From contig NZ_FOWR01000041.1 of the NCBI RefSeq assembly GCF_900115495.1, forward strand, positions 1 through 46,081: 46,081 nucleotides of DNA. Direction: 5' to 3'. This DNA is from Enterovibrio norvegicus DSM 15893 (GTDB taxonomy: Bacteria > Pseudomonadota > Gammaproteobacteria > Enterobacterales > Vibrionaceae). Made by a program: the position numbers and the translations under genes. Positions 8,856 to 19,391 of this stretch are shown here, in pieces. Position 1 is the first letter of the stretch; each line of letters begins with the position of its first letter. The notes beneath the pieces are model-generated. The model was not told where the DNA came from. It saw only the letters and a list, made by a program, of their open reading frames with translations, and searched no databases.

Positions 8856-10523
8856 ATGCTGGCGCACATTACGATTCAGAACTTTGCCATTGTTAAAGCG
8901 TTGGAACTCGACTTTCACAAAGGAATGACAACCATTACGGGTGAAACCGGAGCGGGTAAATCTATTGCGATTGATGCACTTGGCCTATGCCTCGGCGATC
9001 GCTCTGACCCTTCAATGGTACGTCCTGGTGAAGAGAAAGCTGAGATTGTGGCCCTGTTTAATTTGCAGAATAATCCTGCCGCGCGACGCTGGTTAGAAGA
9101 CAATGAACTGGTTGATGGTGACGAATGCATTCTTCGTAGAATCATTACCAAAGAAGGTCGCTCTCGCGCCTTCATTAATGGCAGCCCAGTACCAGCATCT
9201 CAGCAAAAATCACTCGGTCAGCATTTGATCAACATTCATGGCCAGCACGCGCACCAACTATTGATGCGTAACGACTACCAACTAACTCTGCTTGATCAGT
9301 ATTCAGGCCACCAAAACCTGCTGCATACCATGCGACAACGTTATCAGGCATGGCGTGCCGCGAGAAATGAACTCAAACAGCTAGAAAAAAACAAAGATGC
9401 TTTCGAAGCACAAAAACAGCTTCTTGAATACCAAGTAAACGAGCTTAACGAATTAGCACTGGGTGAAAACGAATACCCAGAACTGGAAGAAGAGCACAGA
9501 CGCCTTTCCAATTGTGGTGATATCGCCATTTGTAGCCAAAGCGTGCTTCAAGCCCTGACTGAAGACGACAATAACAATGCCATGTCATTGTTGCAGTTTG
9601 CACAGCATAAGCTCGCAGAACTTGCCGCGATGGATTCGCGTTTTTCTGAACTGACCCAAATGTTAGATGAAGCCTATATTCAAGTTCAGGAAACCACGCA
9701 CGAAATTTCCAGTTACATGGATAGACTCGACATGGACCCTTCACGTCTCAGCTATTTAGATGAGCGCATGGCAACGATTCTTCGTTTGTCGCGCAAGCAC
9801 CAAGTCACGCCTGATGCGCTGTTTGCCGCGCATCAAGCTCTGGTGGCAGAGCTAGAAACGTTTACCAGCAGCGATGAAAAAGTTGAGCAGTTGGCTGCAG
9901 ATGTCGATGCGAAATATCAATCGTGTTTACTCGCAGCGGAAAAACTCAGCAAGAGTCGCAAGCGTTACGCGAAAGAGCTCGACAAGCTGATTTCATCCAG
10001 CATGCATGAATTAAGCATGGAGCACGGTAAATTCCACATTGCCCTGGAAAGTAGCCCTGATAATAATTTGTCGCCCCTGGGTGTTGATAGCATTGAATTG
10101 CTGGTTTCCACTAACCCAGGCCAACCTATGCAGGCGCTTGGAAAAGTGGCATCTGGCGGTGAGCTATCACGTATCTCTCTTGCTATTCAAGTTATCACGG
10201 CACAGAAAGTGGATACCCCAAGTTTGATTTTCGATGAAGTCGATGTTGGTATCAGTGGTCCAACAGCCGCCATCGTAGGGCGACTGCTAAGAAAACTTGG
10301 CGAGTCAACGCAAGTCATGTGTGTGACACACTTGCCACAAGTCGCGGGTTGCGGTCATCAGCAAATGTTTGTGACTAAGACCAGCAACAAAGGCAATACC
10401 ACCACAAGCATGGTGCCTCTGGATGTGTCGTCACGCGTTCAAGAACTCGCGCGTTTGCTTGGTGGTAGCGAAATCACTGAGCACACGTTGGCAAACGCAC
10501 GTGAACTGCTCATCGCTGCATGA
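8856..10523 (+). CDS. recN: DNA repair protein RecN
   Basis: An SMC-like ATPase that acts in recombinational repair of double-strand breaks. The 555 residues match the family. Walker A (GETGAGKS) is at residues 29-36. The central region (about 150-370) is a coiled-coil arm. The C-terminal half carries the ABC-type signature [12 protein letters not shown] and Walker [14 protein letters not shown], followed by THLPQVAG. Two perfect LexA boxes directly upstream show that it belongs to the SOS regulon, as in E. coli, where recN is among the most strongly induced SOS genes. Confidence 0.98.
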   Translation: MLAHITIQNFAIVKALELDFHKGMTTITGETGAGKSIAIDALGLCLGDRSDPSMVRPGEEKAEIVALFNLQNNPAARRWLEDNELVDGDECILRRIITKEGRSRAFINGSPVPASQQKSLGQHLINIHGQHAHQLLMRNDYQLTLLDQYSGHQNLLHTMRQRYQAWRAARNELKQLEKNKDAFEAQKQLLEYQVNELNELALGENEYPELEEEHRRLSNCGDIAICSQSVLQALTEDDNNNAMSLLQFAQHKLAELAAMDSRFSELTQMLDEAYIQVQETTHEISSYMDRLDMDPSRLSYLDERMATILRLSRKHQVTPDALFAAHQALVAELETFTSSDEKVEQLAADVDAKYQSCLLAAEKLSKSRKRYAKELDKLISSSMHELSMEHGKFHIALESSPDNNLSPLGVDSIELLVSTNPGQPMQALGKVASGGELSRISLAIQVITAQKVDTPSLIFDEVDVGISGPTAAIVGRLLRKLGESTQVMCVTHLPQVAGCGHQQMFVTKTSNKGNTTTSMVPLDVSSRVQELARLLGGSEITEHTLANARELLIAA

Positions 10524-10670
10524 TTTTCAGATTTATAGGTTTTCGCGGTCTAAGATAAGAAACTTTTTGGAAATAGCACGGTCGAACTGACAAGTTCAAG
10601 CAAGAGATTTTTACTTCTCGTATTAGCTTGTTTATCATCGACCCCTATTTTGGAAATGAAGTAAGAAGTC

Positions 10671-11027
10671 ATGCGTTGGAAAAACATCGCTGTGGTATCA
10701 CTTGTTTTAGCCAGCCTTACAGGCTGTTCTCTTGCTAACAAGTTGGTTTACCGCATAGATATTAATCAGGGAAACTACATAGACCAAAATGCAGTTGAAG
10801 AACTCAAGTTTGGCATGACCAAGGAACAAGTAAAATTCTTACTTGGTCCTCCAATGTTAGTGGAATCAGGCTATCCGAATACTTGGTATTTTGTGCAATA
10901 CCTAAAACCTGGGCACGATGCGCCAGAACAAAAAGAACTGATTTTGTCATTCGATGACAGTAACCAATTGGTTGGCATGAAAGGCGATTATCAACCCGGT
11001 ACCCGGTTCTTTGAAGCCATTCGCTAA
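10671..11027 (+). CDS. bamE: Outer membrane assembly lipoprotein BamE
   Basis: A small lipoprotein of the BAM complex that inserts beta-barrel proteins into the outer membrane. The 118 residues start with a signal peptide and the lipobox LTGC (lipidated Cys19). The SmpA/OmlA-type domain is recognised by LKFGMTKEQVKFLLGPPML and the later NTWYFVQY. A ribosome site (AAGAAG) precedes the ATG. It is alone in its transcription unit between recN and a bidirectional terminator shared with phoU. Confidence 0.95.
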   Translation: MRWKNIAVVSLVLASLTGCSLANKLVYRIDINQGNYIDQNAVEELKFGMTKEQVKFLLGPPMLVESGYPNTWYFVQYLKPGHDAPEQKELILSFDDSNQLVGMKGDYQPGTRFFEAIR

Positions 11028-11042
11028 CGCTTTCCCCTTTAC

Positions 11043-11070
11043 AAAAAAACCCGCTACTGCGGGTTTTTTT
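11043..11070. terminator. Bidirectional terminator between bamE and phoU
   Basis: Seven A, CCCGC, loop TACT, GCGGG, seven T: symmetrical and able to end both converging transcripts. Confidence 0.88.
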
Positions 11071-11096
11071 CTATCTGGGCTATATGACATAGCGAC

Positions 11097-11804
11097 CTAC
11101 TTGAGCATTTTCTCTAGCTGCTCTTTGTTCGTGTGTCGTATGTCTTTGCCTTTCACGAAATATATAATGTATTCACAAATGTTCTGGCAACGATCACCCA
11201 CACGTTCTATTGCTCGTGCAGACCACATCACTTTCAATACGTTAGGAATAGAGCGTGGGTCTTCCATCATATAGGTCATTAACTGACGAATGATCGCTTC
11301 GTATTCTTTATCGAGTTGGTCGTCTGAGTGGTAAACCTTCATGGCCGCATCAACGTCCATGCGTGCAAATGCATCCAGCACATCATGCAACATACGGGCG
11401 GCTTTCTGCCCAAGGTTCTCAAGGGATACTAAGAACGGCTGCTGATGGTTTGAAAAGTTATCCAGCGCCATTTTCGCGATGCTGTCAGCAACATCACCAA
11501 TGCGCTCTAAATCCGTGATTGTTTTGATGATAGCAATAACCAAACGTAGATCGCCCGCCGTTGGCTGACGCTTGGCGATGATCCTCGTACAAGCCTCATC
11601 GATCGCCACCTCCATCGAATTAACCTTGTGATCTTCTTTGATCACCTGCTTTGCAAGGTCAGCATCTTGATAATGCATCGCGCGCAGCGCATCCGTTAAC
11701 TGACGCTCCACCAGCCCTCCCATCGCTAAAACATGTGTGCGAATAGATTCAAGCTCAGCATTGAACTGACCTGAAATATGGCGGCTGATGTTGAGGTTAT
11801 CCAT
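11097..11804 (-). CDS. phoU: Phosphate signalling protein PhoU
   Basis: A cytoplasmic regulator that links the Pst transporter to the PhoR kinase and represses the Pho regulon when phosphate is plentiful. The 235 residues hold the two tandem PhoU helical repeats (about 18-105 and 120-210), with the family's metal-binding acidic segments ([16 protein letters not shown] in the first, [16 protein letters not shown] in the second). It is the last gene of pstC-pstA-pstB-phoU, 13 bases after pstB, and ends near the terminator shared with bamE. Confidence 0.97.
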   Translation of the reverse strand: MDNLNISRHISGQFNAELESIRTHVLAMGGLVERQLTDALRAMHYQDADLAKQVIKEDHKVNSMEVAIDEACTRIIAKRQPTAGDLRLVIAIIKTITDLERIGDVADSIAKMALDNFSNHQQPFLVSLENLGQKAARMLHDVLDAFARMDVDAAMKVYHSDDQLDKEYEAIIRQLMTYMMEDPRSIPNVLKVMWSARAIERVGDRCQNICEYIIYFVKGKDIRHTNKEQLEKMLK

Positions 11805-11817
11805 CTACGTAAGATCC

Positions 11818-12636
11818 TTAGCCGTAACGGCCAGTAATATAGTCTTCGGTTTGCTTGTTCTTGGGTGTGGTGAACAGCGTATCTGTGTCCGCATATTCTA
11901 CCAACTTCCCTAAATTGATAAACGCGGTTTGATCAGAAACACGTGCTGCTTGCTGCATATTATGCGTAACAATAACCACGGTAAATTTGCGTTTTAAATC
12001 ATTGATCAATTCTTCAATGGTCAGCGTGGAAATTGGGTCGAGCGCCGATGTCGGTTCATCAAGAAGCAGAACTTCCGGTTCAATGGCAATCGCTCTCGCA
12101 ATCACCAGACGTTGTTGCTGACCGCCGGACAAGCCAAAGGCGTTTTCATGAAGGCGATCTTTGACCTCATCCCACAATGCTGCGCCACGAAGCGACCGTT
12201 CGACCGCATCATCCAAGGTACGCGCATTTTTCACACCCTGAAGGCGAAGACCATAAATCACATTCTCATAAATGGATTTAGGAAACGGATTTGGCCGTTG
12301 AAACACCATCCCAACTTGGCGACGTAATGCTGGCACATCCACATCTTCATTGTAGATGTTCATCCCATGCAGCGATATTTCACCGCTTACGCGACAGCCA
12401 TCCACCAAATCGTTCATTCGATTAATACAACGAAGAAGCGTCGATTTTCCGCACCCTGACGGACCGATAAATGCCGTCACTTTCCCTTTGGGAATACGCA
12501 TATTGATATCGAACAATGCCTGAGTATTGCCGTAGTGCAGGTTGAGATTTTTGATCACCAATGCCGTCTGTTCATCAGGCAGTGATGACAGATCAACCGG
12601 GCCAGGCAATCCAATGTTGGCATTGATAGAGATCAT
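11818..12636 (-). CDS. pstB: Phosphate ABC transporter ATP-binding protein PstB
   Basis: The ATPase of the high-affinity phosphate importer, on the cytoplasmic face of the PstC-PstA channel. The 272 residues contain Walker [10 protein letters not shown] (58-66), the Q-loop region [12 protein letters not shown], the signature LSGGQQQR, Walker [12 protein letters not shown] and the switch histidine in VIVTHNM. It sits between pstA and phoU in the pst operon. The Pho box before pstC would control it. Confidence 0.98.
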   Translation of the reverse strand: MISINANIGLPGPVDLSSLPDEQTALVIKNLNLHYGNTQALFDINMRIPKGKVTAFIGPSGCGKSTLLRCINRMNDLVDGCRVSGEISLHGMNIYNEDVDVPALRRQVGMVFQRPNPFPKSIYENVIYGLRLQGVKNARTLDDAVERSLRGAALWDEVKDRLHENAFGLSGGQQQRLVIARAIAIEPEVLLLDEPTSALDPISTLTIEELINDLKRKFTVVIVTHNMQQAARVSDQTAFINLGKLVEYADTDTLFTTPKNKQTEDYITGRYG

Positions 12637-12661
12637 TTCGCTATCGGTTCCTCATGAAGAA

Positions 12662-14308
12662 TTACACTTCTTGTTCAAGCGCACGATACTTCTCGCGCAA
12701 GTGGTTGCGAATGGTGATTGCCGCCAAATTCAAACTCACAATCACGGTGACCAGTAAAAACGATGTCGCGTATACCAGAGGTCTCGCCGACTCAATGTTC
12801 GGGCTTTGGAAGCCGACATCATAAACATGGTAACCCAGATGCATGAACTTTCTGTCTAGGTGAAGAAACGGGAAGTTACCATCAAGCGGTAGACTCGGCG
12901 CGACTTTCACCACCCCAACGAGCATCAAAGGAGCAACCTCCCCTGCTGCCCGGGCGATAGCTAGAATTAAGCCCGTCATAATCGCAGGGCTTGCCATAGG
13001 CAAAACGATACGCCACAAAGTTTCTGATTGTGTTGCACCCAGTGCCATTGAGCCATGACGCACAGACGAAGGAATTCGCGCTAAGCCCTCTTCTGTCGAT
13101 ACAATCACAACTGGCAAGGTCAAAATGGCCAAGGTCAATGAAGACCAAAGGATACCTGGAGTACCGAACGTTGGATTAGGTAAATCGTCCGAATAAAATA
13201 GGGCATCAATGTTGCCGCCCACGAAATAAACGAAGAAACCCAACCCAAATACGCCATAGACAATCGACGGCACACCCGCCAAGTTCACAACGGCAATTCG
13301 AATCATTCGAGTAAACGCATTCTTACTGGCATATTCATGCAGATATACAGCTGATAGCACACCAAGTGGTGTCACCATGACTGACATCAGCAGCACCATC
13401 AACACGGTACCAAAAATGGCAGGAAACACACCGCCTTCAGAGTTTGCTTCGCGCGGGTCTTCGGTGACAAATCGCCCGATGTGAACCAACCAATGCCCTA
13501 ACTTTTCATGCCACCCCATTGCATTGGGATACCAGACAGACAACACATCATCAATAGGTATCATGACGGAGTGACCATTACGATCTTTTACAATTAAGCT
13601 GTCTAGGGACATTTCAGTGCGCAGTGACGCTAACGTAGCTTCTAATCCTGCATAGCGAGATTTCAGCGCCACAATTTCATCATTCACCGAATCAGGCACG
13701 GACTCACCCGCTTTGAGCAATGCTCTCTCTTCCAAACGAAGCGCATTTAGCGCATAACTGACTTTGCCAATTTCAGTGTCTTCAATAAGAGAAATCTCGT
13801 CACGGTGATCACTCGCCAACGTGACCTTTTGTTCAATCAAACTTGGCGTAAGCGTCTCATCGACCAGTTTGCCCCCCTGCATGTAGCCACTAGGAATGCC
13901 GAAGAAGACCCCGTTTTCAACACGCTCAACCACCGCAATATCTGGCAATGCTTTCTGAGAAAGCAGGTTTTGCTCCAGCACTGAGATAAAATCGTGTGCC
14001 TCTCGCTCACGGTTCGCAATCTTAATCAGCAAGCGCGTGTGGTCTAACAAAGTAGGGTTTTTAAGCGCAATACCGGCTTCTTGAAGTTGGATTGAAGACA
14101 CGTTCTCAGTGCCATAGATTTCACCAATAAATGTCTCAACACCGCTCGGAGTATCAATTTCAAATTGATAAACAGGTGACGGCCAAAAGTACGCCAAACC
14201 CTTCCAACCAATAAGCAACATCACCCCAAGCACAGCAATAAGGCACAAGCTGACCATGCCTGCAGACATCCATACCCAAGGTGAACTTCTGTTCAAGCGT
14301 TTAAACAT
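12662..14308 (-). CDS. pstA: Phosphate ABC transporter permease PstA (long form)
   Basis: Inner-membrane channel subunit of the phosphate importer. I take the ATG at 14308 (548 residues) over the GTG at 14314, because the GGGGTG ribosome site sits at proper distance only from the ATG. After one transmembrane helix (about 15-35) comes a large hydrophilic region to about 280, then the permease domain with the PstA signature around RHGSMALGATQSETLWRIVLP and an EAA-type loop. PstA of E. coli is near 300 residues; this longer form with an N-terminal extension is common in marine gammaproteobacteria. The function of the extension is not known to me. Confidence 0.93.
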   Translation of the reverse strand: MFKRLNRSSPWVWMSAGMVSLCLIAVLGVMLLIGWKGLAYFWPSPVYQFEIDTPSGVETFIGEIYGTENVSSIQLQEAGIALKNPTLLDHTRLLIKIANREREAHDFISVLEQNLLSQKALPDIAVVERVENGVFFGIPSGYMQGGKLVDETLTPSLIEQKVTLASDHRDEISLIEDTEIGKVSYALNALRLEERALLKAGESVPDSVNDEIVALKSRYAGLEATLASLRTEMSLDSLIVKDRNGHSVMIPIDDVLSVWYPNAMGWHEKLGHWLVHIGRFVTEDPREANSEGGVFPAIFGTVLMVLLMSVMVTPLGVLSAVYLHEYASKNAFTRMIRIAVVNLAGVPSIVYGVFGLGFFVYFVGGNIDALFYSDDLPNPTFGTPGILWSSLTLAILTLPVVIVSTEEGLARIPSSVRHGSMALGATQSETLWRIVLPMASPAIMTGLILAIARAAGEVAPLMLVGVVKVAPSLPLDGNFPFLHLDRKFMHLGYHVYDVGFQSPNIESARPLVYATSFLLVTVIVSLNLAAITIRNHLREKYRALEQEV

Positions 14309-14352
14309 AATCACACCCCGCTAACGAGCGCTTCGATGTGAGGAGAAAACCA

Positions 14353-16524
14353 TTACAACGCACGGTATTTCTCCCGCAACCGCTGACGAACAAATTCAGC
14401 AATCGTGTTGAACAAGAAGGTGAAACTGAACAAGATAAACGCGGTGAGGAACAACACACGGTAATGGGAACTGCCCACCTCGGATTCGGGCATTTCAACT
14501 GCAATGTTGGCCGACAGAGTTCGCAGCCCTTCAAAGGGATTCCACTCCATCAATGGCGTGTTACCTGTCGCCATCAGAACAATCATGGTTTCTCCAACCG
14601 CACGGCCTAACCCCATCATCACCGCGGAGAAAATGCCCGGACTTGCCGTCAGCAATACGACGCGTGTAAGGGTTTGCCAATGGGTTGCACCTAAGGCTAG
14701 AGAACCATTCGTAAGGTGGCTAGGCACAGAGAAAATCGCATCTTCAGCGATGGTAAAAATCGTCGGTACGACAGCAAAACCCATCGCTAATCCAACAACA
14801 ATGGCATTTCGTTGATCGAAGTTCACGCCAAGCACATCGGTGACAAAAACACGGCTATCGCCACCGAGATAATGCATTTCAATGTAAGGGCCAACCGCAA
14901 ATGCCGCATACCCCAACAGCAAAATTATAGGGATAAGAACAAACAAGTGTCCGCCACTTGGAAGGTGCTTTCTCACTGACCGCGGCAATTCAGCCCAAGC
15001 AAATGCGGTGACCAAAAATGCAATCGGCAATGCAAAGAAGATGAGTAATACGGCAGGCAAATGGGTTTCAACAATGGGTGCAAGCCAAAGTCCAGCCAGA
15101 AAGCCGAGAATGACTGTCGGCAATGCTTCCATAATTTCAATCGTCGGCTTCACCACTTTACGTAAGCCCGATGGCATGAAATACGCCGTGTAGATAGCAC
15201 CACCAACGGCTAAAGGCACCGCAAAAAGAAGCGAAAATGCCGCCACTTTTATCGTCCCGAACACGATAGGCACCGCACTCAATTTACCTTCAAATGATTC
15301 ATCACCAGATGTTGATTGCCACACATAGTCAGGCTCGCTATAACCTTCATACCAAATTTGGCTCCACAACGATCGGATGCTCACATCAGGATGCGGGTTA
15401 TCAACATCCAGCAACGTTAGCGTATTGCCTTGCTCTGCAATCAAGCGATCCGCTCGCGGCGAGAACGAAAATGCTTCAACACCTTTCGCCAAATCCGAGA
15501 AAGAAAAACGATCATCGGTTTCACTCGGCGCGTGCCATAAGGTTAATGTTCCAACTTCAGATAAATTCGCAAACACATTACGGTGCAATTCCGCCGCCAT
15601 AATGCCCGGCGGAGTATCAAAGCTCCGCGCTAACGTCAGCGATCTCGCATTGGCTTTTACGACGTCAAACCACTGCCCTATCTGACCATTTTCTAAGCGG
15701 ATCAACAAAGAGTGCCCACCCGCCAACGCCGTCATTGAGCGTGGTTTTTGATTCGTCACGGCCTCGATATTAACCGTTTCTCTCAGCATGATATCGCGAC
15801 GAAGCACACTGTAGACCTTCAACTTAGATCCCGATAGAACGTACACTTTGCGGCCATCATGGGCAGCTAACACGGTTGAGCCTGACAACACAGGGAAAAC
15901 AGCTCTACGCGTTTCTTGCCCTTGCTCTTGAACTGAAATGATCAGCTCATTGGCAACGATGCCCGCCACCAGCAAATGGTCGCCTTCCATCGAAAAAGAC
16001 ACCGACGATACTGGCGCCTCCCCCTCACTCAAATCTACAGTTTGAAGCGGCTGAATATCAGGGGTGAATTGGCGAGTGCCATTTTGGTAATGAGCAAGAA
16101 AACGGAGTCGATGCAACGACACTTCGCCATTATTCAGCCCGTAGGCAACTTTGCCTGCCGCAGTCGATGCAGCAAAAAAACTGGTAGGCGAAAACACGAG
16201 TTGCTGTTGAAGAAGCGTTTCGGGTTTCTCATTTAACGAAAAGACGACCAGCTCACCTGTGTCTGAATAGCGAAAACCAAATTGGTTATTTTCGTCAATG
16301 CCGAGCTGTGCAGGCGCACCAGAGAGAGGTATATCCAGACGTGTATCAATCGTCACATCTGGGCTTTTAAAAAGAGGAAACACAACATATGCGAGGTAGA
16401 AGAAAATCAATAGCAACGCAAAAAGCACGACTAACCCGCCACCGATAACGGACAAGCGAGCAAGTTTGTCTTTCAAGCGCCGACGAGGATCACCTTGTGT
16501 CAGCACATTGGCGGCGTTTGCCAT
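14353..16524 (-). CDS. pstC: Phosphate ABC transporter permease PstC (long form)
   Basis: Partner channel subunit of PstA. At 723 residues it is more than twice the E. coli PstC length. One transmembrane helix (about 33-58) is followed by roughly 350 soluble residues with repeated beta-strand-like segments that resemble a WD40/propeller fold. The C-terminal permease (about 425-720) has six or so membrane segments and the motif LTNGSLALGATHWQTLTRVVL. A ribosome site (AGAGGT) precedes the ATG. A Pho box at 16571-16588 lies 47 bases upstream. It is first in the operon and is divergent from the ACT-protein gene. Confidence 0.93.
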   Translation of the reverse strand: MANAANVLTQGDPRRRLKDKLARLSVIGGGLVVLFALLLIFFYLAYVVFPLFKSPDVTIDTRLDIPLSGAPAQLGIDENNQFGFRYSDTGELVVFSLNEKPETLLQQQLVFSPTSFFAASTAAGKVAYGLNNGEVSLHRLRFLAHYQNGTRQFTPDIQPLQTVDLSEGEAPVSSVSFSMEGDHLLVAGIVANELIISVQEQGQETRRAVFPVLSGSTVLAAHDGRKVYVLSGSKLKVYSVLRRDIMLRETVNIEAVTNQKPRSMTALAGGHSLLIRLENGQIGQWFDVVKANARSLTLARSFDTPPGIMAAELHRNVFANLSEVGTLTLWHAPSETDDRFSFSDLAKGVEAFSFSPRADRLIAEQGNTLTLLDVDNPHPDVSIRSLWSQIWYEGYSEPDYVWQSTSGDESFEGKLSAVPIVFGTIKVAAFSLLFAVPLAVGGAIYTAYFMPSGLRKVVKPTIEIMEALPTVILGFLAGLWLAPIVETHLPAVLLIFFALPIAFLVTAFAWAELPRSVRKHLPSGGHLFVLIPIILLLGYAAFAVGPYIEMHYLGGDSRVFVTDVLGVNFDQRNAIVVGLAMGFAVVPTIFTIAEDAIFSVPSHLTNGSLALGATHWQTLTRVVLLTASPGIFSAVMMGLGRAVGETMIVLMATGNTPLMEWNPFEGLRTLSANIAVEMPESEVGSSHYRVLFLTAFILFSFTFLFNTIAEFVRQRLREKYRAL

Positions 16525-16570
16525 TGGTACCTCTGAATCTAGATTTAGTGGCTCATATTATGTCTTTTTG

Positions 16571-16588
16571 ATGACATAATTGTGACAG
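16571..16588 (-). promoter_or_regulatory. Pho box upstream of pstC
   Basis: Read on the minus strand, CTGTCAC-AATT-ATGTCAT is a direct repeat of two 7-mers spaced by 4 bases, matching the PhoB consensus CTGTCAT-A(A/T)A(T/A)-CTGTCA(C/T). A -10-like TAATAT (16560-16555) follows about 10 bases downstream, as expected for a PhoB-activated promoter that has no proper -35. Confidence 0.85.
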
Positions 16589-16765
16589 TGCATAAATATG
16601 TAAATCGTGTAGCAAGTGACATGAGGCGACGATAAAAGGTCTTGTGGCCTTTGTTAACATTGATTCAAGACACACTTCCTAATGGCTCAATAACGCGTCA
16701 GTGGACATGCAATAGACCTGCTTTAATAATGAAAGACCCACCGATGCAGATGTTAAGGATTAACC

Positions 16766-17275
16766 ATGAAGCAGCTAGTGATCACCCTGATCGGCACAGA
16801 TAGGCCTGGACTTGTCGAAACACTCTCCGATACCGTATTTCAACATCACGGCAGTTGGCAAGCGAGTAGCCTGAGTAAACTTGCGGGCAAGTTCGCCGGA
16901 ATCATACAAGTAGACATCAAAAATGAAGATGCGGAGTCGCTCGCAAAAGCACTGAACGGCATTCCAGAGCTTGACGTATTGATCGCGGATACGCCGCGTC
17001 AATCCGAACCAGATAGCACTACACACTCTCTCACCGTGACAGGCAATGACCGCTCAGGCATTATTCAAGAGGTTACGCGAGAAATTGCGAAATTTGGTAT
17101 TAATATCAACAAACTGAAAAGCCACGCACAAAGTGCCGCCAATTCTGGTGGCATGATTTTCACGGCAGATTTCGATCTTGATATCGCCAACTCAATCCCT
17201 TTATCGGATCTCGGAGAAGCATTGGAAGGCTTGTCTGACGATCTCATCGTGGAGTTTGACGTCAGCGATATCTGA
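16766..17275 (+). CDS. ACT-domain protein of the GcvR type
   Basis: 169 residues with two ACT domains: QLVITLIGTDRPGLVETLSDT at residues 3-23 and HSLTVTGNDRSGIIQEVTREI at about 92-112. This is the architecture of GcvR, which in E. coli binds glycine and antagonises the GcvA activator of the glycine cleavage operon. No DNA-binding domain is visible, so any regulatory effect would be through a protein partner. An AAGGA ribosome site precedes the ATG. It lies 19 bases before ppk on the same strand and probably starts a three-gene operon with ppk and ppx. Whether it regulates glycine metabolism or polyphosphate metabolism cannot be decided from sequence. Confidence 0.75.
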   Translation: MKQLVITLIGTDRPGLVETLSDTVFQHHGSWQASSLSKLAGKFAGIIQVDIKNEDAESLAKALNGIPELDVLIADTPRQSEPDSTTHSLTVTGNDRSGIIQEVTREIAKFGININKLKSHAQSAANSGGMIFTADFDLDIANSIPLSDLGEALEGLSDDLIVEFDVSDI

Positions 17276-17294
17276 ATGAGTAGGAAAGGGAAGG

Positions 17295-19391
17295 ATGAGT
17301 GCTGACAAGCTTTTCATAGATAAAGAGCTAAGCTGGTTATCGTTTAACGAAAGGGTATTACAAGAAGCGGCGGACAAAAGCGTTCCAATCATTGAGCGCG
17401 TTCGCTTTCTCGGTATTTTCTCAAGCAACCTTGATGAGTTTTATCAGGTCAGGTTTGCCGATGTAAAACGCCGACTCATTATTAGCGAAGAGCAACACGG
17501 AGACGTGGGCGTTCGTGAACTGATGAGTAAAATCCAAGAAAAGGTGCTTAAACTCAATCAAGATTTTGACCACCTTTATAACGATATTTTGTTGGAAATG
17601 GCGCGTCGCCATATCTTCTTGGTCAATGAAAGACAATTGACTGAATATCAACAAAACTGGCTTAAACGCTTTTTCGTCAGCAGCCTCCTTCCCCACATCA
17701 CACCCATTATCCTAACGGAAAAAATGGATGTACTGTCTTTCTTGAAAGATGCTTACTCCTATATTGGTGTCGAGCTCAAAAAAGAGGGACAACCAACGCG
17801 CTACGCACTCATTGAAATACCAACTGATGACGTAGAACGCTTCATCAAAGTGCCAGAGCCCAAAGGCAAGCGCCGCCGTAAAACCATCATCTTACTCGAC
17901 AACATCATTCGTCTTTGTCTTGATGAAATCTTCCGTGGTTTCTTCGACTATGACAGCATCGAAGCCTATGCGATGAAAATGACGAGAGATGCAGAATACG
18001 ATTTAACACACGAAGTCGACCACAGCTTGCTCGAAAACATGTCAGACAGTCTCGACCAACGCTTAACCGCCCTTCCGGTACGTTTCGTTTATCAAAGAGA
18101 CATGCCTGAAGACATGATTGAACGCATCATCAAAATGCTGAAGATCTCTGATTACGACAGCGTTCTGCCTGGCGCACGCTACCACAACTTCAAAGACTTC
18201 ATTGGCTTCCCAAATGTGGGGATGAAGTACCTTGAAAACCCGGCGTTACCCGCCATTGAATCTACCGACTTCATGCGTCATAACAACGCATTTGATGCGA
18301 TCCGAGCGCGCGATGTGCTTTTGTATTACCCCTACCACACCTTCAGACACATGACGGAATTGGTTCGCCAAGCCTCATTCGATCCCAAGGTGCGTAGCAT
18401 TCGCATCAACATCTATCGTGTTGCGAAAAACAGCCGAATCATTAACTCGATGATCGATGCGGCGAATAACGGTAAACGCGTCACCGTAGTCGTTGAACTT
18501 CAGGCCCGCTTTGATGAAGAAGCAAACATAGAATGGGCACGCGTATTAACGGATGCAGGCGTCAAAGTCGTCTTCGGCACACCCGGCCTAAAAATCCACT
18601 CAAAGCTATGCCTCATATCTCGCCGCGAAGAAGATGGCGTTCAGGAATATGCGCACATAGGTACGGGTAACTTCCACGAGAAGACCGCCCGTATCTATAC
18701 CGATTTTTCCTTGTTTACTGCCGATAAAACACTGACCACTGAAGTTCGCAAGGTGTTCAACTTCATTGAAAACCCCTACAAGCCCGTGAAGTTCTCCAAC
18801 CTTATTGTTTCGCCACGCAATTCACGCAGCCGTCTTTACAAGCTTATCGAACGCGAAATTGAACATGCCCGTGCAAAGCGTAAATCTGGTATCACGCTCA
18901 AAGTGAATAACCTTGTAGACCCAGGGCTTGTGAACTTGCTTTACAAAGCCAGCAGTGAAGGCGTGAAGATACGCATGATCATTCGTGGTATGTGCTCACT
19001 GATCCCCGGGGTTAAAGGCCTTAGCCAAAATATCCGAGCCATCAGCATCGTCGACCGCTTTCTTGAACACCCGCGCGTGTTCGCCTTTGAAAATGGTGGG
19101 GAACGCGATGTTTACATTTCTTCTGCTGACTGGATGACACGCAACATTGACAATCGCATCGAGGTCGCTACGCCCATCAAAGACGAACGCCTAAAACAAC
19201 GCATCATGGACATTCTTGAAATTCAATTCCTAGACCGTGCGAAGGCGCGCGTTTTGGATAAAGACATGTCAAATGCGTATGTAAAACGTGGAAATCGCAA
19301 AAAAGTTCGCTCGCAAACTGCCATTTACGATTACCTTAAACAAGTAGAACGAGCAGAAAAGCGGCAGGCGGACAAACAAAAGAATGAATGA
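17295..19391 (+). CDS. ppk: Polyphosphate kinase 1
   Basis: Reversibly polymerises the ATP gamma-phosphate into inorganic polyphosphate. The 698 residues match PPK1. The phospholipase-D-like catalytic core shows the two histidine segments: [10 protein letters not shown] and [20 protein letters not shown], which correspond to the E. coli catalytic histidines (His435 and His454 regions). The N-terminal domain begins with the typical [20 protein letters not shown] strong purine-rich ribosome site precedes the ATG. It overlaps ppx by 8 bases and is probably co-transcribed with it. Confidence 0.98.
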   Translation: MSADKLFIDKELSWLSFNERVLQEAADKSVPIIERVRFLGIFSSNLDEFYQVRFADVKRRLIISEEQHGDVGVRELMSKIQEKVLKLNQDFDHLYNDILLEMARRHIFLVNERQLTEYQQNWLKRFFVSSLLPHITPIILTEKMDVLSFLKDAYSYIGVELKKEGQPTRYALIEIPTDDVERFIKVPEPKGKRRRKTIILLDNIIRLCLDEIFRGFFDYDSIEAYAMKMTRDAEYDLTHEVDHSLLENMSDSLDQRLTALPVRFVYQRDMPEDMIERIIKMLKISDYDSVLPGARYHNFKDFIGFPNVGMKYLENPALPAIESTDFMRHNNAFDAIRARDVLLYYPYHTFRHMTELVRQASFDPKVRSIRINIYRVAKNSRIINSMIDAANNGKRVTVVVELQARFDEEANIEWARVLTDAGVKVVFGTPGLKIHSKLCLISRREEDGVQEYAHIGTGNFHEKTARIYTDFSLFTADKTLTTEVRKVFNFIENPYKPVKFSNLIVSPRNSRSRLYKLIEREIEHARAKRKSGITLKVNNLVDPGLVNLLYKASSEGVKIRMIIRGMCSLIPGVKGLSQNIRAISIVDRFLEHPRVFAFENGGERDVYISSADWMTRNIDNRIEVATPIKDERLKQRIMDILEIQFLDRAKARVLDKDMSNAYVKRGNRKKVRSQTAIYDYLKQVERAEKRQADKQKNE

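Noticed and set aside
16635-16652. Hairpin AAAGGTC-TTGT-GGCCTTT upstream of the ACT-protein gene
   Set aside because: Seven pairs with a wobble, no T run, in an A/T-rich intergenic region; may be chance.
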